Shown here in pieces: positions 1 to 14,691 of a stretch of 33,138 nt of DNA. The first letter of the stretch is position 1. Every line of letters starts with the position of its first letter. A program made the position numbers and the translations under genes. This stretch comes from Hepatocystis sp. ex Piliocolobus tephrosceles (taxonomy: Eukaryota > Apicomplexa > Aconoidasida > Haemosporida > Plasmodiidae). The notes beneath the pieces are model-generated. The model was not told the DNA's origin. It saw only the letters and a list, made by a program, of their open reading frames with translations, and searched no databases. The DNA lies in NCBI GenBank assembly GCA_902459845.2, contig CABPSV020000079.1, positions 1 through 33,138 of the forward strand, in the 5' to 3' direction.

Positions 1-71
<71 letters not shown>

Positions 72-170
72 ATTAAGCAAAAAAAATATAACTGTGTTTT
101 GATAAGTATTAGTAGTGGTTTTAATTTAAATCAGGTTTTTAATCATTATATAACTGTCTATATATACACA

Positions 171-236
<66 letters not shown>

Positions 237-251
237 TATCAAATTTGAACA
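1..251. other. AT-rich 5' flank of the cyclotransferase gene
   Basis: Noncoding. It opens with a 70-nt T homopolymer that is cut by the window edge, then unique AT-rich sequence, then a (TA)n tract at about 173-232 that ends about 20 bp before the start codon. It presumably holds the 5' UTR and proximal promoter of the next gene. No discrete motif can be claimed. Confidence 0.6.
173..232. repeat. (TA)n microsatellite, about 60 bp
   Basis: Nearly pure TA dinucleotide repeat immediately upstream of the cyclotransferase start codon. Such tracts are typical of Plasmodium intergenic DNA. Confidence 0.9.
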
Positions 252-1592
252 ATGTGTGTTTGTAGATTCGTGAAAAAGACGCTGGTGTTGGCAATTGTTG
301 TAGTCATTTTAGCAATAGTGGCAATAGTTTTATTAATTTTGCATTTCGTAAGTAATTCTGGCACGAATAGTCCATTATCGATTACGATTTATTCATATGA
401 AGTTTTAAACACGTATGATCACAATCATGTTATGGATCAAGAAGGATATCCAAATGTTGGATTTGGTGATTTATATAAAAACGTATTATTAGACCATCCC
501 TTTACTCAAGGGTTATTATTTTTAAACCATGAACAATTATTAGAGTCTTCTGGTTTATATGGAAGTAGTTATATACGAAAATTCAATTTAAAAGATGGTA
601 AGACTACAAAACATATGAACCTACCTAAGGCATATTTCGCAGAAGGTACAGCATTAATAATTGACCCAAAAACGTACAGAAAACTTATATTAGTATTAAC
701 ATATAAAGAAAAATCATTACTTGCTTATGATTATAATACTTTAGAATTAGTAAAAACTCTTTCATATGAATTTAATGGTTATGGTTTAACATCTAATGTA
801 GACAATGAAATATCAGAAGATTATTTAAAAAATAGTAATTTCCCAAAGCATCAAAAATTATGGAGTACGAGTGGTGATGAGTTTTTATATGAACTCGAAA
901 TACCTGAAAGTATTATGGATGCAGAAACAATAAAAATTAAAAACAAATTAAAACTAACTTGTGCAGGATATATAATTAAACAAGCTAACGAATTAGAATA
1001 TCATCATCGCACACAAACAATTTTTGTTAATGTATTTTTAACGGATTTAATAATCGAGTTTAATGCAACCAAAGGAGAATGTGTTAAAATAATAAATTTG
1101 TATGGTTTAGCGAAGAAAAATACTAACTACGTAAGTATATCTTATTAAACATTTTTTGTGGTTTTTTATATGCACATTTGCATCGCATGTTTTGCACCTA
1201 CTTGAGTGCATGCGTGTATGTTTCATCCAGTATGTGACGCCTATCTATATGCTCATTTTTTATCACTTTCATTTTTATCACTTTCATTTTTATCACTTTC
1301 ATTTTTATCACTTTCATTTTTATCACTTTCATTTTTATCACTTTCATTTTTTAATTAATTTATTTATTTATTTTTTTTTTCACAGGAAAAACATCTTAAA
1401 ACAGCAGATGCCGTTTTAAATGGTATAGCAATTAAACCTGAACACTCTTCACAAACAGTACCCAACTTATTCGTGACAGGTAAATATTGGTCTAACCTCT
1501 TTGAAATTAAATTAGTGAAATCTGCTGATGCATTGTCTGCAGCAAAAATATTACGTCCATATTTAACTACTTTTGGTAGTGGGAACAAATAA
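252..1592 (+). CDS. Glutaminyl-peptide cyclotransferase (glutamine cyclotransferase family), membrane-anchored
   Basis: Two exons, 252-1130 and 1386-1592, joined in phase 0 across a 255-bp intron (donor GTAAGT at 1131, acceptor CACAG ending 1385), giving 361 residues. The family converts N-terminal glutamine of peptides to pyroglutamate with release of ammonia. A hydrophobic segment at residues about 10-33 after a short basic N-terminus suggests a signal anchor, with the catalytic domain in the secretory lumen (inference). The beta-propeller domain of the plant/bacterial type is recognisable from HPFTQG (82-87), ESSGLYG (98-104, holding the likely catalytic Glu), FAEGTA (128-133) and NELE (245-248). 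Exon 2 supplies the family-typical VLNGIA and FVTGKYW elements, so it is required for a full domain. Without it the first reading frame runs only five codons into the intron. It is convergent with HDP. The identification is firm; localisation is inferred. Confidence 0.9.
1261..1350. repeat. 15-bp minisatellite inside the cyclotransferase intron (6 units)
   Basis: Six perfect tandem copies of tatcactttcatttt lie in the intron. They are followed by a T-rich stretch that leads into the acceptor at 1385. Because the unit is a multiple of three it creates an open frame without stops, which is not a gene. Confidence 0.92.
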
Positions 1593-1883
1593 TCTGATTG
1601 TTACATTTTTTTTTTTTTTATGTTACATTATGATGTGATATATACATGGTATATTTTTTGTATATGAGTATGTACATATGTATATACATTTTGTTTTAAT
1701 ATTGTTTTATTATTTTATCTTTTTTTTTTTTGCTTTTTTTTTTTGCTCTTTTTTGCCTTTTTTTGCTTTTTTTTTTTGCTCTTTTTTGCCTTTTTTTGCT
1801 TTTTTTTTGTTGTGATTATACATTCTTGCTTTATGAAAACATTTTTGCTTTATATTGATTTATATATATGGATTTAAATTTAA

Positions 1884-1929
<46 letters not shown>

Positions 1930-2432
1930 TATTTATGATTGATTATAATTAATTAAAATATTTTTAAAGCTGTTAATGTATTAAAAACGTATGAAAGTTG
2001 CATGCGTTATTTTTTCATTAGTTTTAAGTTTTTAATTTTTATTATGTTTTATTCATTTTTTATTTATTATATTTTTTTTTACGTCTTTTAAATTTAATAA
2101 AACATTAATGTGTTTTAAATATATTTTTTTTTTATTTTTTGTCATAATTTAAAAATATGTTAACAACGGTGGGCACAACATATGTACATATATTATATAT
2201 GTATGTATATTCACGTTAATAAAGATTCGCAAACTTTATGTCCTGTTTTATTTTTTGTTATCTTATTCGCATAACATTTGTTATGTGACATATGCGCCAA
2301 TTTAAATATTATTCAACTATTACAAACTAAATGATTGATAATAATGTGTATAACAGAAAAAAAAAAAAAAAAAAAAAAAGAACCTTCTAATGTTTTGATA
2401 TTAAACAAATGTTTATTATTGTGTCGCATTCA
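1593..2432. other. Convergent intergenic region, no gene seen
   Basis: This is the 3' flank shared by the cyclotransferase (+) and HDP (-). It holds T-rich sequence with an imperfect duplicated pattern of T-runs split by gctctttttt and gcc (about 1721-1808), a (TA)n tract around 1880-1927 and an A-run near 2359-2379. No open frame has coding character. Confidence 0.6.
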
Positions 2433-2839
2433 TTACTGGAATATGATAGGCCTATCTATAATGTGTATAACTCCATTATGGCACTTCATGTTAGGTCTTA
2501 TAATTTTCGACCCGTTTAAATAAATTGAATGATCACAATTTTTAAATTCTCCATCAATTTTTACAATCAAGTCTTTATTCATTAGATTTGTAATTTTGGA
2601 TGGAGCATCTCTTTTTTCGTTGTACATTAACCACTGCAAAAGGATGAAGTTAAAAAAAAGAAAAAGAAAAAAAGGGGGGGTTAAAAAAAAAAAGGGGAAA
2701 TTAAAAAAAAAAAAGAAAAAACAGGGAAGTTAACAAATGAGAAAAAACGAATACACATACGAATATGTGGACAAATAAATCATCTGTTTTTGGTGGAAAA
2801 ATATTACATAAACTTATTTTTGTGTTATAAAATAAATGT

Positions 2840-2879
<40 letters not shown>

Positions 2880-3539
2880 TAACAGGTTGATATGAAGAGC
2901 CATACAAATCTCTGTAAAGCCAGAAGTCCTTTGTAAAATGATTTAAAACAAACTCATATAATTTGTTATCATCTTCATATAATTTATTTAAACTTTTTGA
3001 ACTAATTAAGTTTAATGCTGTGTCTGATGGAACAAATCCAGTATATGGACCATCCAATGACAGTTCGTGGATAAGTGAAGCACCAACTGAAAAAGTGACA
3101 ATTGGACAAATATATAGGTATAAATCAAACAAGTAGGTATGTTAGGATAAGCAAAGCGGGTGAACAAACAAAAACGCGAACAAGTATACAAAACGCGAAC
3201 AAGTATACAAAACGCGAACAAGTATACAAAACGCGAACGAGTGTACAAAACGCGAACAAGTATACAAAACGCGAACGAGTGTACAAAACGAATAATGACT
3301 TAGTTAAAAAAAAAAACAAACTTACCATTTGTTTGATTTAATAATTTTGAAAAAAGTTTTAGTTCATTATGTGAATATATCAAATTAATTACTGTTCTTT
3401 TAATAGGTTTATGTTCAAAACACCAATAAACTTTTCGATTAATACTTTCTGGATCATTCGTTACTTTTTGTGGTTTTCTTAGCCCCCCACTACGAGTGTA
3501 CAATCTTTTAATAATAAAATTGAAAAATGTTTTGTTCAT
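2433..3539 (-). CDS. HDP: Heme detoxification protein (HDP), fasciclin-like
   Basis: Three exons on the minus strand: 3539-3326, 3086-2884 and 2633-2433, joined in phases 1 and 0, giving 205 residues, the length I recall for P. falciparum HDP. Introns are 239 bp (GTAAGT..CAG) and 250 bp (GTTAGT..GCAG). HDP promotes conversion of toxic free heme to hemozoin, linked to haemoglobin digestion in the food vacuole. Recognition rests on the extended conserved segments KRLYTRSGGLRKPQK (11-25), VYWCFEHKP (37-45), SLIHELSLDGPYT (75-87), YRDLYGSSYQP (129-139) and LNGSKIIRPNMKCHNG (178-193). The C-terminal part is a fasciclin-type domain. Candidate heme-binding histidines retained are H121, H174 and H196; the position matching H172 of the falciparum protein appears to be Asn171. 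No classical signal peptide is visible. It is divergent from the next gene and convergent with the cyclotransferase. Confidence 0.95.
3174..3287. repeat. 19-bp minisatellite inside HDP intron 1 (6 units)
   Basis: Six tandem copies of acgcgaacaagtatacaaa with one or two substitutions (two copies read cgagtg in place of caagta). The array is notably GC-richer than its surroundings and lies entirely within the first HDP intron (3087-3325). Confidence 0.92.
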
Positions 3540-4690
3540 ATTATAAGGTTATACATAATCCAATTGGTAGGCATGGTTATATATATATATATATATATTA
3601 TGTACTTATATATTATGTACTTATATATTATGTATTTATACATATACGGCCGTGTTGGTACGCAGGTACATGCGTGTATAATTGTTCATTGACGTTGCAA
3701 AATAAATAGTTCTTAATATTTATTTTTGTATCATTTTCACTATATTTTAATCATAACTGTTAAAATAAAAAAAATAAAAAAAAATTATAGTTCTTATTTT
3801 GATAAAATAACATAATATGAACTTAGCTAATTCGAAATTAACATATATATGCGCCAGTTTTTCCCGTTTTTGCTTGAAAAGTAAAACTGCTTGGGAAGAA
3901 GAAAAATTATATACATATATATGCATAAATATGTAAATATATGTATATATATATACACATATTATATATATACATAATTTTGTTTTGATAACTTTGATTA
4001 CAAATATATCTCCATTTTATATTTCATCATTTTTTTTTTTTTAAATAAATATAAAAAAAAAAGCCAATATAGTATTTTTTTTTTTTTTTTTTTACTATGT
4101 TTACACAATGTTAATGGTAAAATAAGCCCATGTAAAACATGTAAAAAAAAAGCATCCTCATTGTATATATAATTATATGTATATTACTATTTATTTGTAC
4201 ATATATATATGTATATATATTTTTTTTTTTTTTTTGTTTTATTTTTTTTTTTTTTAATGGTTATTTATACTCGTTTAAACAGCATTATATTATAAGATGA
4301 TTTTTTTTTTTTGCTAATAAATATTATGTATTTATTTATTATACATGTAAGACATCTGTCAGTAAATTTACATTTTAGTGTTAAGATAAAATCTCTTGTA
4401 AGAATAAAACGTGTTTTTGCTTTTTTATTTTAAAAAATATACCCATGTAATTAATCCATTTGATAAGACATTGGATTTTTATGTTACAATAAAAAAAAAT
4501 AAAAATAATTGATTGAAAAAATGTTGTCTAGGTTTTGATGAAAAAAAAAAAAAAATAAAAAAAAGGGCAAATGATATGTACCTATTATATACATGTGGTT
4601 ATATGAGTGATATATATATATATATATATTTTTATTTTTTATTTTAAACACATATTTATATAACATATTTATATATAATAAACTGACAAA
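3540..4690. other. Divergent intergenic region between HDP and the coiled-coil gene
   Basis: A 1.15-kb spacer that must hold both upstream regions. It has short (TA)n tracts, an 18-bp-type repeat (ttatatattatgtac at about 3592-3636), T-runs around 4029, 4076, 4220 and 4302, and an A-run near 4541. No coding frame, RNA gene or specific regulatory motif can be supported. Confidence 0.6.
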
Positions 4691-7192
<2,502 letters not shown>

Positions 7193-7507
7193 TATTTTAA
7201 TTTATTTTTCAAATATTATGTTTGATATTTTCTATTTTTTTCTTTTTTTTTTTTGGTATATTTATTCAGTATAAAAATGCATTTATTTATAGCTGCAGTT
7301 TCTGCGTATTGTCAAATGCATTAAAGTGCGCATTGTTTCTGTACAATTTAAAAATCACTTGTTTATATTTGTTATTTTAGTTTACATATATATATATATA
7401 TATAACACATTTTGCATACGTTTATTTTTAACTCTTTAGATAATTTTTTTTTTATTTTTTTCAATGTAACCTTTAAAAATAGAAAACAATATACAAAATA
7501 TAAATCC

Positions 7508-7549
<42 letters not shown>

Positions 7550-8081
7550 TTAAAAATTTATGTTATATATATGTGCATATATGTATATATGTATGCATAC
7601 ATGCATGCATGTAGATCGTATCATTTTAAAATTTTTTTTTTTTTTTACATAAAAAATGATAACATGTTAGTAAGGTTACAAAGATCAAAACTATAGCCAT
7701 CTCAATTCTTCTTAACAATAATATTCTTACATATTACTGTGTTATAATTTATACAACTATGTTTTCGAAATGGAATCTACAGTGTGTTCTAGCATTAATT
7801 TTTATTTATCGTGCGGATGTTATGTATGTATATATATGTGTAGGAAAACGAAGGTAATAGCAAAAAAAAAGTAACATTTTAATTAACGAAATGAGCAGAA
7901 AAATTTAGTAACCATGCAATGCTACATTGGTTTACATAAAAAAGGTATCTTATTTTTAGTGTGATATGTATATGTGACTTAAATGTTTTTTTGTATACAT
8001 ACATACATATATATATATATGCGCGTATAAATACTATTATAAAATTTATATACACGTGTGTATATAATATTTATACAAACG

Positions 8082-8116
<35 letters not shown>

Positions 8117-8707
8117 GCTAAGAAAAATGTTAACGAAAATGTAAATTACTTATATTTTTCTTTTACTTATTAAACATAAACTTGTTCATAAATTAGATGA
8201 GTTATACGAGCATAAATACTTACATATATGACACATTTACTCGTTTGGTCTCATACGAGTAAGCAATTACAAATGACTATATTTTCTAGACAATAAGTTA
8301 AGATTTAAATAGTACATATTTTAAAAAGTGTGAATATTTGATAAAAAAATAAAAATAAAAAAAATAGTACTAAAAAATAATAATGCCAACAAATAATTTT
8401 TTTGATTAATAAACATAATTTTAAAAAATAAATAAAAAGACCTTTTTTAATCATACATAAATAATATACGTGTAAGTAATAATGCTAAAATATTAGATAT
8501 TAAAAATGCTTAAAGTTTTTTTTTTTTTTTTTAATTTTTAAAGTTAGCAAAAATTGTTATATAACCTTCTAATGAGAAATGAAAAAAAAAAAAAGAATTA
8601 CACAATGAAAAATAAAATAACATTTTATAAATTTTATAAATTTTTTTTTATATTTTAAGGTTTTAAAATTAATGTTAATAATGCAGTATTTTTAAGTGAT
8701 GTATAAA

Positions 8708-8738
<31 letters not shown>

Positions 8739-9254
8739 CATTTATGCGTATGTTTATACATACACACGTATATATATTATTTACGTACTATGTTATAAGC
8801 ACTCACATGTAAAAAAAAAAAAAAAAAAAAAAATGAAATAATGAATTGTATTAGTTTATAAATCACAAAAAAAAAATAAAATAATATTCACGTTTTAATG
8901 TTTTTTTTTTTTTTTTTTTATAATATTGGAGAAAATGGTTTCTTAATCAGTAAAAAAAAAAAAAAAAAAGAAAAAAACACTATTAAATTTTAAATAATTA
9001 GCAATAGTGTAAGATGAAAAATGCGAACTAAATGTTTGAAAAATTAAAAAAAAAGTATACATGATTATATACATATGTATATATATTAAAATATAACATA
9101 CATAGATTTGTATATGTGAATGGTATATAAATAATAACATTTTTGAGCAGTTTGAAAAAGGTAACTGTTTTTTTTTAAAATAATAGAAAACCAGATAGTA
9201 ATTTTTAATGATTAAAGGGTTATAATTTTTTTATAATAAAATTAAAATAATTTA

Positions 9255-9293
<39 letters not shown>

Positions 9294-9592
9294 AGTTGAT
9301 TGGCTACGAATAAACCGGGTAAGTATTTATAAGTATATTATTAAAATGTGTTTATGACGGCGCATGCGTGTAACGATAAATAAATTTATGTAGACTTAAA
9401 CACGTACACATTAACACGTACACATTAACACGTACACACTAACATATACATATATATACATTCCTATTTTCACATTTTTTTTTATAAAAAATTTATAGAG
9501 CACGGTTTGAAAAATAAGGAAGTAAAAAAAAAAAAAATAAATATCATTTGTTTGTTATTACTCAGTTAAATATTATTAAAAAATTGAAAGTA
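7193..9592. other. Intergenic region upstream of centrin, no gene seen
   Basis: This 2.4-kb spacer lies between tandem genes. It contains A-runs near 7518-7547, 8085-8114, 8811 and 8952, (TA)n tracts, and three copies of a 14-bp acacgtacacatta unit at about 9398-9440, shortly upstream of centrin. Short frames in it are translations of microsatellites (poly-Phe, poly-Lys, IYIY) and have no coding character. Confidence 0.6.
9398..9440. repeat. 14-bp repeat upstream of centrin (3 units)
   Basis: Three near-identical copies of acacgtacacatta lie about 150 bp before the centrin start codon. They could be neutral or lie in the promoter/5' UTR; no function can be assigned. Confidence 0.75.
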
Positions 9593-9767
9593 ATGACAGA
9601 AAATTCATCAATAAGAAGAAGATACGAAAAAAATTTTAGTGAGCGACCAGGATTTACAGAAGATGAAATAGAAGAGATAAGAGAAGCGTTTAATTTGTTA
9701 GACACAGATGGCACAGGTTCATATATTTAAAATTTTGTATACATAAGCGTTTGTTATTATGTATATT

Positions 9768-9819
<52 letters not shown>

Positions 9820-10599
9820 TAGTAGCATATAAAAACTATAAGAATATTTTAATATTTAAGAAATACATGTGTTTCTATATTTGCACATATATATATATAT
9901 TGTGTATTAGTGTTTTTTTTTATATATTTAATAACATGTTACTACCTATTGTTATTATTTTTTTGTTTTTTTCATGTTTACAATATAATGTTATTTTGCA
10001 AAATTATAGGCACAATTGACCCCAAAGAAATTAAGTGTGCAATGCAAAGCTTAGGTTTGGATGTTAAAAATCCGATGATATTTAGAATGATTGCAGATTT
10101 GGAAAAAGATGGCTACTCATCAATTGACTTTGAAGAATTTATGGATGTTATAACTTCAAAATTGGTAATATAATATAATCCCGTTTTTTATATTTTTATA
10201 TTTTTATTGTTTTATTTTTTTATTTTTTTATTTTTTTTGTAATGAAAAAAATATATTTTCTTAAGAAATTTTTTGTTTTGTTCCTGCTTATTAATTTTTA
10301 TTATTTATATTTATACATATTTACATACATGCATACATATATACACACATGTACATGTATACCTTTTAAAGGGAAATAAAGACACAAGAGAAGGAATACA
10401 AAGAATATTCAATTTATTCGATGATGATAAAACAGGAGCTATTTCATTAAAAAATTTAAAAAGAGTTGCAAAAGAATTAGGGGAAACATTAACTGATGAA
10501 GAATTAAGAGACATGATAGATCGTGCTGATTCAAAAGGAGAAGGAGAAATTTCGTTTGAAGATTTTTATACAATAATGACAAAAAAAAACTTTTTGTAA
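9593..10599 (+). CDS. CEN2: Centrin (centrin-2 by conserved gene order)
   Basis: Three exons, 9593-9716, 10010-10164 and 10372-10599, joined in phases 1 and 0, giving 168 residues, a normal centrin length. Centrins are small EF-hand proteins of microtubule-organising centres; in Plasmodium they mark the centriolar plaque during schizogony. The start at 9593 is chosen because upstream codons of the same frame look non-coding and the protein then begins with a short basic centrin-like tail. Four EF-hand loops are visible: residues 37-48 canonical (DTDGTGTIDPKE); 73-84 degenerate, with E at position 1 and no Gly at position 6; 110-121 with Asn at position 12; and 146-157 with K at position 3 and D at position 12. 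Thus only the first loop fully matches the consensus. The family is certain; the paralogue number rests on synteny recalled from P. falciparum. Confidence 0.95.
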
Positions 10600-11669
10600 A
10601 CACTTACACGTGCATATATATATATATATATATCACTGTAATACGAAATATATATAAATAGATAAGACATGTTTATATGCTATATAATAACTATTTCATG
10701 TTTTGGTAGTTAACTGAGAATTTGATATTTTTATTAAAATTATTTAAAACTGTTTTTTTTTTTTTTTTATACTTTTTTTTTTTTTTTTTTTTTTTTTGTG
10801 ATTTTATAATTATATGATTTATATTTTTATAATACTGATTGATTTTTATAACACAACACAATCACTTGAAAGTATTAAGATTTATATACATTTGTAAAAT
10901 TTATTAACCGATATTTGAATGTTGTTTTACTATGTAACTGTCCGAAGTTTATAATATAACCGCAATTTTAACTTTTTGTTTATACGAAATGTATAATATA
11001 TTATGTTTATTTAAGCGTTCGAATATGCATATATGCACATATACATATATGTGTGTAGCTAATTTGTGTATATAATATCATGGTATTGTATAACTGGCTT
11101 ATATTTTTTCAAATTATGTTAATAGTCATCATTTTTTTTTGCTTTCAGTTTAGTTAAAGTTTATTTAGTTCGGTTTACGTCTTCCTTTCTTTTGGCTTTT
11201 AGTTTAGTTCAATTTTTTTCAGTTTAGCTAAATTTTATTAAGTTCGATTTAAGTCTTTTTTTTTTTTCTGCTACCTTTTTTTTTTTTTGCTACCTTTTTT
11301 TTAATTTTTTTTGACTTTTCTTTTTTTTCCTACATATTCTCAATATTTATATAAACTACGAATATTCGTGTAGATACGTTTTGTGAACACACTTATTTCG
11401 TTACAAATTTCATTACAAACTTGTTACAATGCATGTGTCCCGAAATACCAAAATGTTGTCAAGTGTGTTTCATATAAAAAAGATTGATATGTTCACTAAT
11501 GTTTTGACGCACAATCACAATCGCGAACACACACAGACAACATATGTTTATTATTTCTACTTACGTTTTAAGATTAATTTTTTTTTAATATATATTATAT
11601 AAACAAGTTTTTTTTTTTTTTTTTTTTTTCTATGTTTATACCTTTTTTCAAATTAATTTTTTTATAAAT

Positions 11670-11719
<50 letters not shown>

Positions 11720-11954
11720 AGAGTTAATAACGAAATAATTTAAACATAAGCAAACTAAAATTAACGAATGAAAATACAAATGTTATAATTAAATGTTGTT
11801 TTTTCATATATAGACATTGCGTGTAAGCATGTACGTAATTATATATGTAAAAAAAAAAAAAAAAAAAGAAAGTGGTGATAGTCAAATATAAGTAAAGATG
11901 TTTGGAAAGATGGCTTTTGTATATATGTACACATGCACACACGTGTATAAGAAT

Positions 11955-12010
<56 letters not shown>

Positions 12011-12209
12011 GAGAGCAAAAAAATAGGAGAGCAAAAAAATAGGAGAGCAAAAAAAAGGGGTAAAAAGCAAATAATGTAAAATTTATAAAAACAAATAAAG
12101 TAAGAGATATTGTTTATTGATTATATAAATTTTAAATAATAATATATGTACGTACACATTATACGTAATTTTTGGATAACCATATGTATGTATGTATGTA
12201 ATTACTCGC
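10600..12209. other. Convergent intergenic region between centrin and the nucleoporin
   Basis: 1.6 kb with no gene. It contains T-runs (about 10754, 10777, 11610), a 45-nt A-run at about 11673-11717, a second A-run of about 47 nt at 11959-12005, and an imperfect repeated segment at 11144-11268. Three copies of a 16-bp aggagagcaaaaaaat unit lie at about 12010-12055. Minus-strand frames here are poly-Phe translations of the A-runs. Confidence 0.6.
11144..11268. repeat. Diverged tandem duplication (about 50-bp copies)
   Basis: Copies at about 11144-11192 and 11218-11268 both start ttcagtttag and share the order aagt/attt, attaagttcg or atttagttcg, then a tta(c/a)gtc element. A shorter partial copy lies between them (about 11195-11216). 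They differ by several substitutions and indels. Confidence 0.6.
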
Positions 12210-14656
12210 TCAACCGATTAGACTTTGGTTAGTAAACTTATGCTTTACATAAGTATATAAATCTGTAATTTGTTCATTAGGATAAAAATGGTTATCATCA
12301 GAAAAAGCCATATTAATAATACGATTAAACATTATACAAGTTTTATATAAATCTTCTATTATATCTAATGAAAAATTATTATGATTAAAAATATATTTAC
12401 ATAAATAAAAAGTGTTTATGATTAAGTCTCTCAAGTTAATAGTCATAAATATATTAACATTTGTTATTATATTATTTTGTATTTTTTTAATAATGTTTAC
12501 TAATGTATTAATTACAGCAATAGTTTCATTTCCATTAATTTTAATTACGTTTATTAATTTATCTATAATGTCTTTTTCATTTTCAGGTTGTTGTATATTA
12601 CTATATAATTCTTTTTTTTTTAAAATATTAATATATTCATTAAAATGTGTTTTCATAAATAAATTTATATTAGCTATTTCTACATGCATGTGAAAATGTA
12701 TATTTCGTAATTCTTCATATTCAATAACAAAATTATTATTTATTAATATTGATAAAATTTTTTTAAAAAAATATTCTCCTTTACTTGAGTATATATTTGT
12801 TAAATCATTTAAAAGTGATTTTTTTGACATATATATAAAATAACAAGAAAATTGTGATTTGCCAAGATATTCATCTTCTTTATTATTTCGATTTTGTACA
12901 TTATTTAATTTATTGTGCATGTATAAATCCATTTCACTAATTTTATTATATTTATTATTTGTTTGATGATCCTGATAATAATGTGAGTAATTATTTTTTG
13001 CATCGTCCATTTTAGAATTATTATCATTATCATCTAAACTATAAATACCCCAATTAATTATTTTATTAATAATATCTAATTTTGTATATTTAGACAATTC
13101 TTTAAAAAAAAATGAATAATATTTTGAGTTTTCTGAGTTGGTAAATTTTATAGGTTTTAAGTTATTGATATTGTTACTTTCATAATTATTTACATCCCAA
13201 TTGCTACTATCCCAATTACTACCATTACAATTACTATCATTCCAAAAACTACCACTATTACTACTACTATTACTGTTCATACTGTTAGGACAAAATTTAC
13301 TCCATTCTTGTGGTATTATATTCTTATGAACTTTAGTATAACTATTTATTAAATTTTTATGAAATATAAAATCATTATATATGTTACTTTTCTGAGTTTT
13401 CATTCTACATTTTTCAAAATACAATGCAAATTTAATTGCATTTTCCAAATCGTCAGATAAATAAAATTTTTTAAATAGCATAAATATAATTTTCGTTTTT
13501 AATATTTGCTTATATTTGAATTCGTGATATAAAATAGAACTACTAAAAAATAATTCTAAAAATAAAAAATCATCATAGGAGGTAACAATTTTATTATATA
13601 ACGCATCGAATAATATAATTGGTATTTGAAACATAGCATATAAATTATTTTTTACACTATTTAAATAAATACAACCTATTTCTATTTCATTATTTTTTAT
13701 CAAATAAGATACATTTAACAACTGAAGGTTTATATAATATAATACATTATTACAACATAATCTTTTCAATACCATCACTTTTTCATTTTTCCCATTTTTA
13801 TTGGAAGAAGATAATTGAGATTCTATTGGAATTTTATTTTTACCAATGCGATTTGAAAATAATTCCGAATTAGTACTATTTTGTTTATCATGATCAATAT
13901 TTTTTTGTGTTCCATTTATATTTCCATATTTAAATTTTTTGTTTTCATCATCATCTTTTTCCTTTTCCCTCTCCCTTTCATAATTATATATTTCATCATT
14001 TGTCATATCTTTTGATAAAAAATAATTATAATATTTTAACATTGCTATTAAATTCGTATATAAGTACTTATATTTTTCCATTTTAAAAATTTTATATTTC
14101 TTTAAAACAGTTAAAATATCACTTTTTAATGTTAACTCTAGTAAAATACATTCACAAACAGTCATTTTTTTTACTTTAATATGTGGAGGTAAAAATAATT
14201 TACTTTTTTTTTTTTTTCCATTAGAAAGATAAATATATTTTCCTTTTACATTCAAATTAAAATCTTGTGTTTTGTTATCTTTATCTTGTACATCTGAAAT
14301 ATCGCTGCTTGTAGAATTCAAAATATCCATCAAGTTGTTTTCGTCTTTATTAAGTTTTCCGTAATTCGTTTCGTTGTTTTCGTCCATATATCTTCCATAG
14401 CCCATTTTATTGTAATTGCTAGATTGTCTACTGTGACTAACGGATCTGTTCCTCTTCATCATTTTTCCTTTCGAAATGGCATTACTGTTATAATCACTTT
14501 TATTATCATAATAATACGAATCACTAGTACCTTCACTTTCATCTGTTTCTTGTTCGTTTTTGTTACCATATGAAGTGTAATCATATTGTTGGTCCATGTT
14601 TTTATTGGAGTTACCTTCAGTATTGTACATGTCGCCTACTATTGTTTTTGTAAAAA

Positions 14657-14691
<35 letters not shown>

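Noticed and set aside
1156..1419. Open frame rich in HFHFY on the plus strand
   Set aside because: It is the intron minisatellite of the cyclotransferase gene read in a frame without stops.
3012..3341. Several open frames on both strands over the HDP first intron
   Set aside because: All derive from the 19-bp array; the spliced HDP model explains the flanking coding signal.
9910..10173. Frame starting with a hydrophobic stretch before centrin exon 2
   Set aside because: The hydrophobic part is intron; the acceptor at 10009 joins exon 1 so that the first EF-hand loop is completed exactly.
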